Source of the DNA: a bacterium
GTDB lineage: Bacteria; UBA10199; DSSB01
DNA: 7,475 nt
Assembly (NCBI GenBank): GCA_030426445.1
Contig: JAUHYS010000098.1
Location: 1-7,475, forward strand
Direction: 5' to 3'
Shown here: one piece after another, positions 7,214 to 7,475 of the stretch
Layout: every line of letters begins with the position of its first letter
How positions within the stretch are numbered: position 1 is the stretch's first letter
Translations under genes and position numbers: made by a program
The notes under the pieces: model-generated
What the model saw: only the letters and a program-made list of their open reading frames with translations
Database searches by the model: none
Told to the model about the DNA's origin: nothing

Positions 7214-7229
7214 GTTTTAGGTCTAAAAC
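7214..7229. repeat. Perfect inverted repeat over the response-regulator ribosome-binding site
   Basis: GTTTTAG (7214-7220) and CTAAAAC (7223-7229) are exact reverse complements separated by GT. The repeat ends 2 nt before the ATG at 7232, and its centre holds the likely Shine-Dalgarno (TTTAGG, 7216-7221). As DNA it looks like a dimer-binding operator; as RNA it could form a weak stem of 6 bp with the Shine-Dalgarno in and beside the loop. There is no T-run after it, so it is not an intrinsic terminator. Confidence 0.5.
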
Positions 7230-7231
7230 TA

Positions 7232-7475
7232 ATGGAAAACCTACCTGATAATCCTTCATTAGAAGAAGCTTTTTCTTTATATACCCCGCGTATTCTCATT
7301 GGAGAAGACGAAAACAGCTTGCGCACCATTTTAAAAAAATTTTTTACTAAGGCAAATTACGAAGTCGAAACAGTCAGCAACGGTGAAGTCGCCCTAAAAA
7401 GACTTCTAGAAAATGAATACGCTCTTGCCATCTTGGATATCAAAATGCCGGGAAAGACCGGCCTTGAAATCCTTT
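7232..7475 (+). CDS. Response regulator receiver domain protein, N-terminal part, cut by the right edge
   Basis: From ATG at 7232 there are 81 open codons to the right edge. After a 19-residue leader of no clear similarity, RILIGEDENSLRTILKKFF (20-38) gives beta-1 with the acidic pair Glu25-Asp26 and helix 1. EVETVSNGEVALKRLL follows, and then AILDIKMPGKTGLEIL (66-81), whose Asp69 is the expected phosphoacceptor. The conserved Thr/Ser and Lys of the domain and any output domain lie beyond the window, so the output (DNA binding, sigma-54 activation, enzyme or none) is unknown. No in-frame ATG, GTG or TTG lies between the upstream crotonase stop and 7232, and TTTAGG (7216-7221) lies 10 nt before the start. 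It may share a transcript with the crotonase gene, as no terminator is visible in the 59-nt gap. Confidence 0.88.
   Translation, partial: MENLPDNPSLEEAFSLYTPRILIGEDENSLRTILKKFFTKANYEVETVSNGEVALKRLLENEYALAILDIKMPGKTGLEIL

Noticed and set aside
1..7475. CRISPR arrays, insertion sequences, tRNA genes and phage genes
   Set aside because: No regularly spaced direct repeats, transposase motifs, terminal inverted repeats, cloverleaf-like segments or phage structural proteins were seen on either strand.

Overview
The window reads as chromosomal core sequence from a Gram-negative bacterium of moderate GC content (mid-40s per cent by eye, not counted). A type III export-gate gene next to a pepA-secA-argJ block suggests a deltaproteobacteria-like lineage in the broad sense (Myxococcota, Bdellovibrionota, Desulfobacterota or a related uncultured group). 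This is an inference from gene content only; no rRNA or other taxonomic marker is present.

Minus strand, right to left (6322 to 1): a complete M17 leucyl aminopeptidase (pepA), then after 36 nt a complete 909-residue preprotein translocase ATPase (secA), then after 12 nt a complete ornithine acetyltransferase (argJ). The short gaps, and a Shine-Dalgarno sequence for argJ that overlaps the secA stop codon, argue for one transcript. About 180 nt further on, still on the minus strand, a gene begins at a GTG codon and runs off the left edge. Its 210 visible codons encode the N-terminal membrane half of an FHIPEP export-gate protein, more like injectisome SctV than flagellar FlhA. It has no ATG start and is cut by the window edge, so it is easily missed.

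Plus strand, left to right (6384 to 7475): a complete crotonase-fold protein (enoyl-CoA hydratase/isomerase family) with non-canonical active-site positions, then after 59 nt the start of a response-regulator receiver domain cut by the right edge. The 61-nt gap between pepA and the crotonase gene must hold both divergent promoters and is very AT-rich.

No tRNA, rRNA, CRISPR array, insertion sequence or phage gene was seen. The genes are mostly housekeeping: peptide turnover, Sec export and arginine synthesis. No undescribed system is evident. The points most worth a second look are the mixed SctV/FlhA character of the left-edge gene, the altered catalytic positions of the crotonase, unusual substitutions in conserved ArgJ motifs, and a perfect inverted repeat covering the ribosome-binding site of the response regulator.
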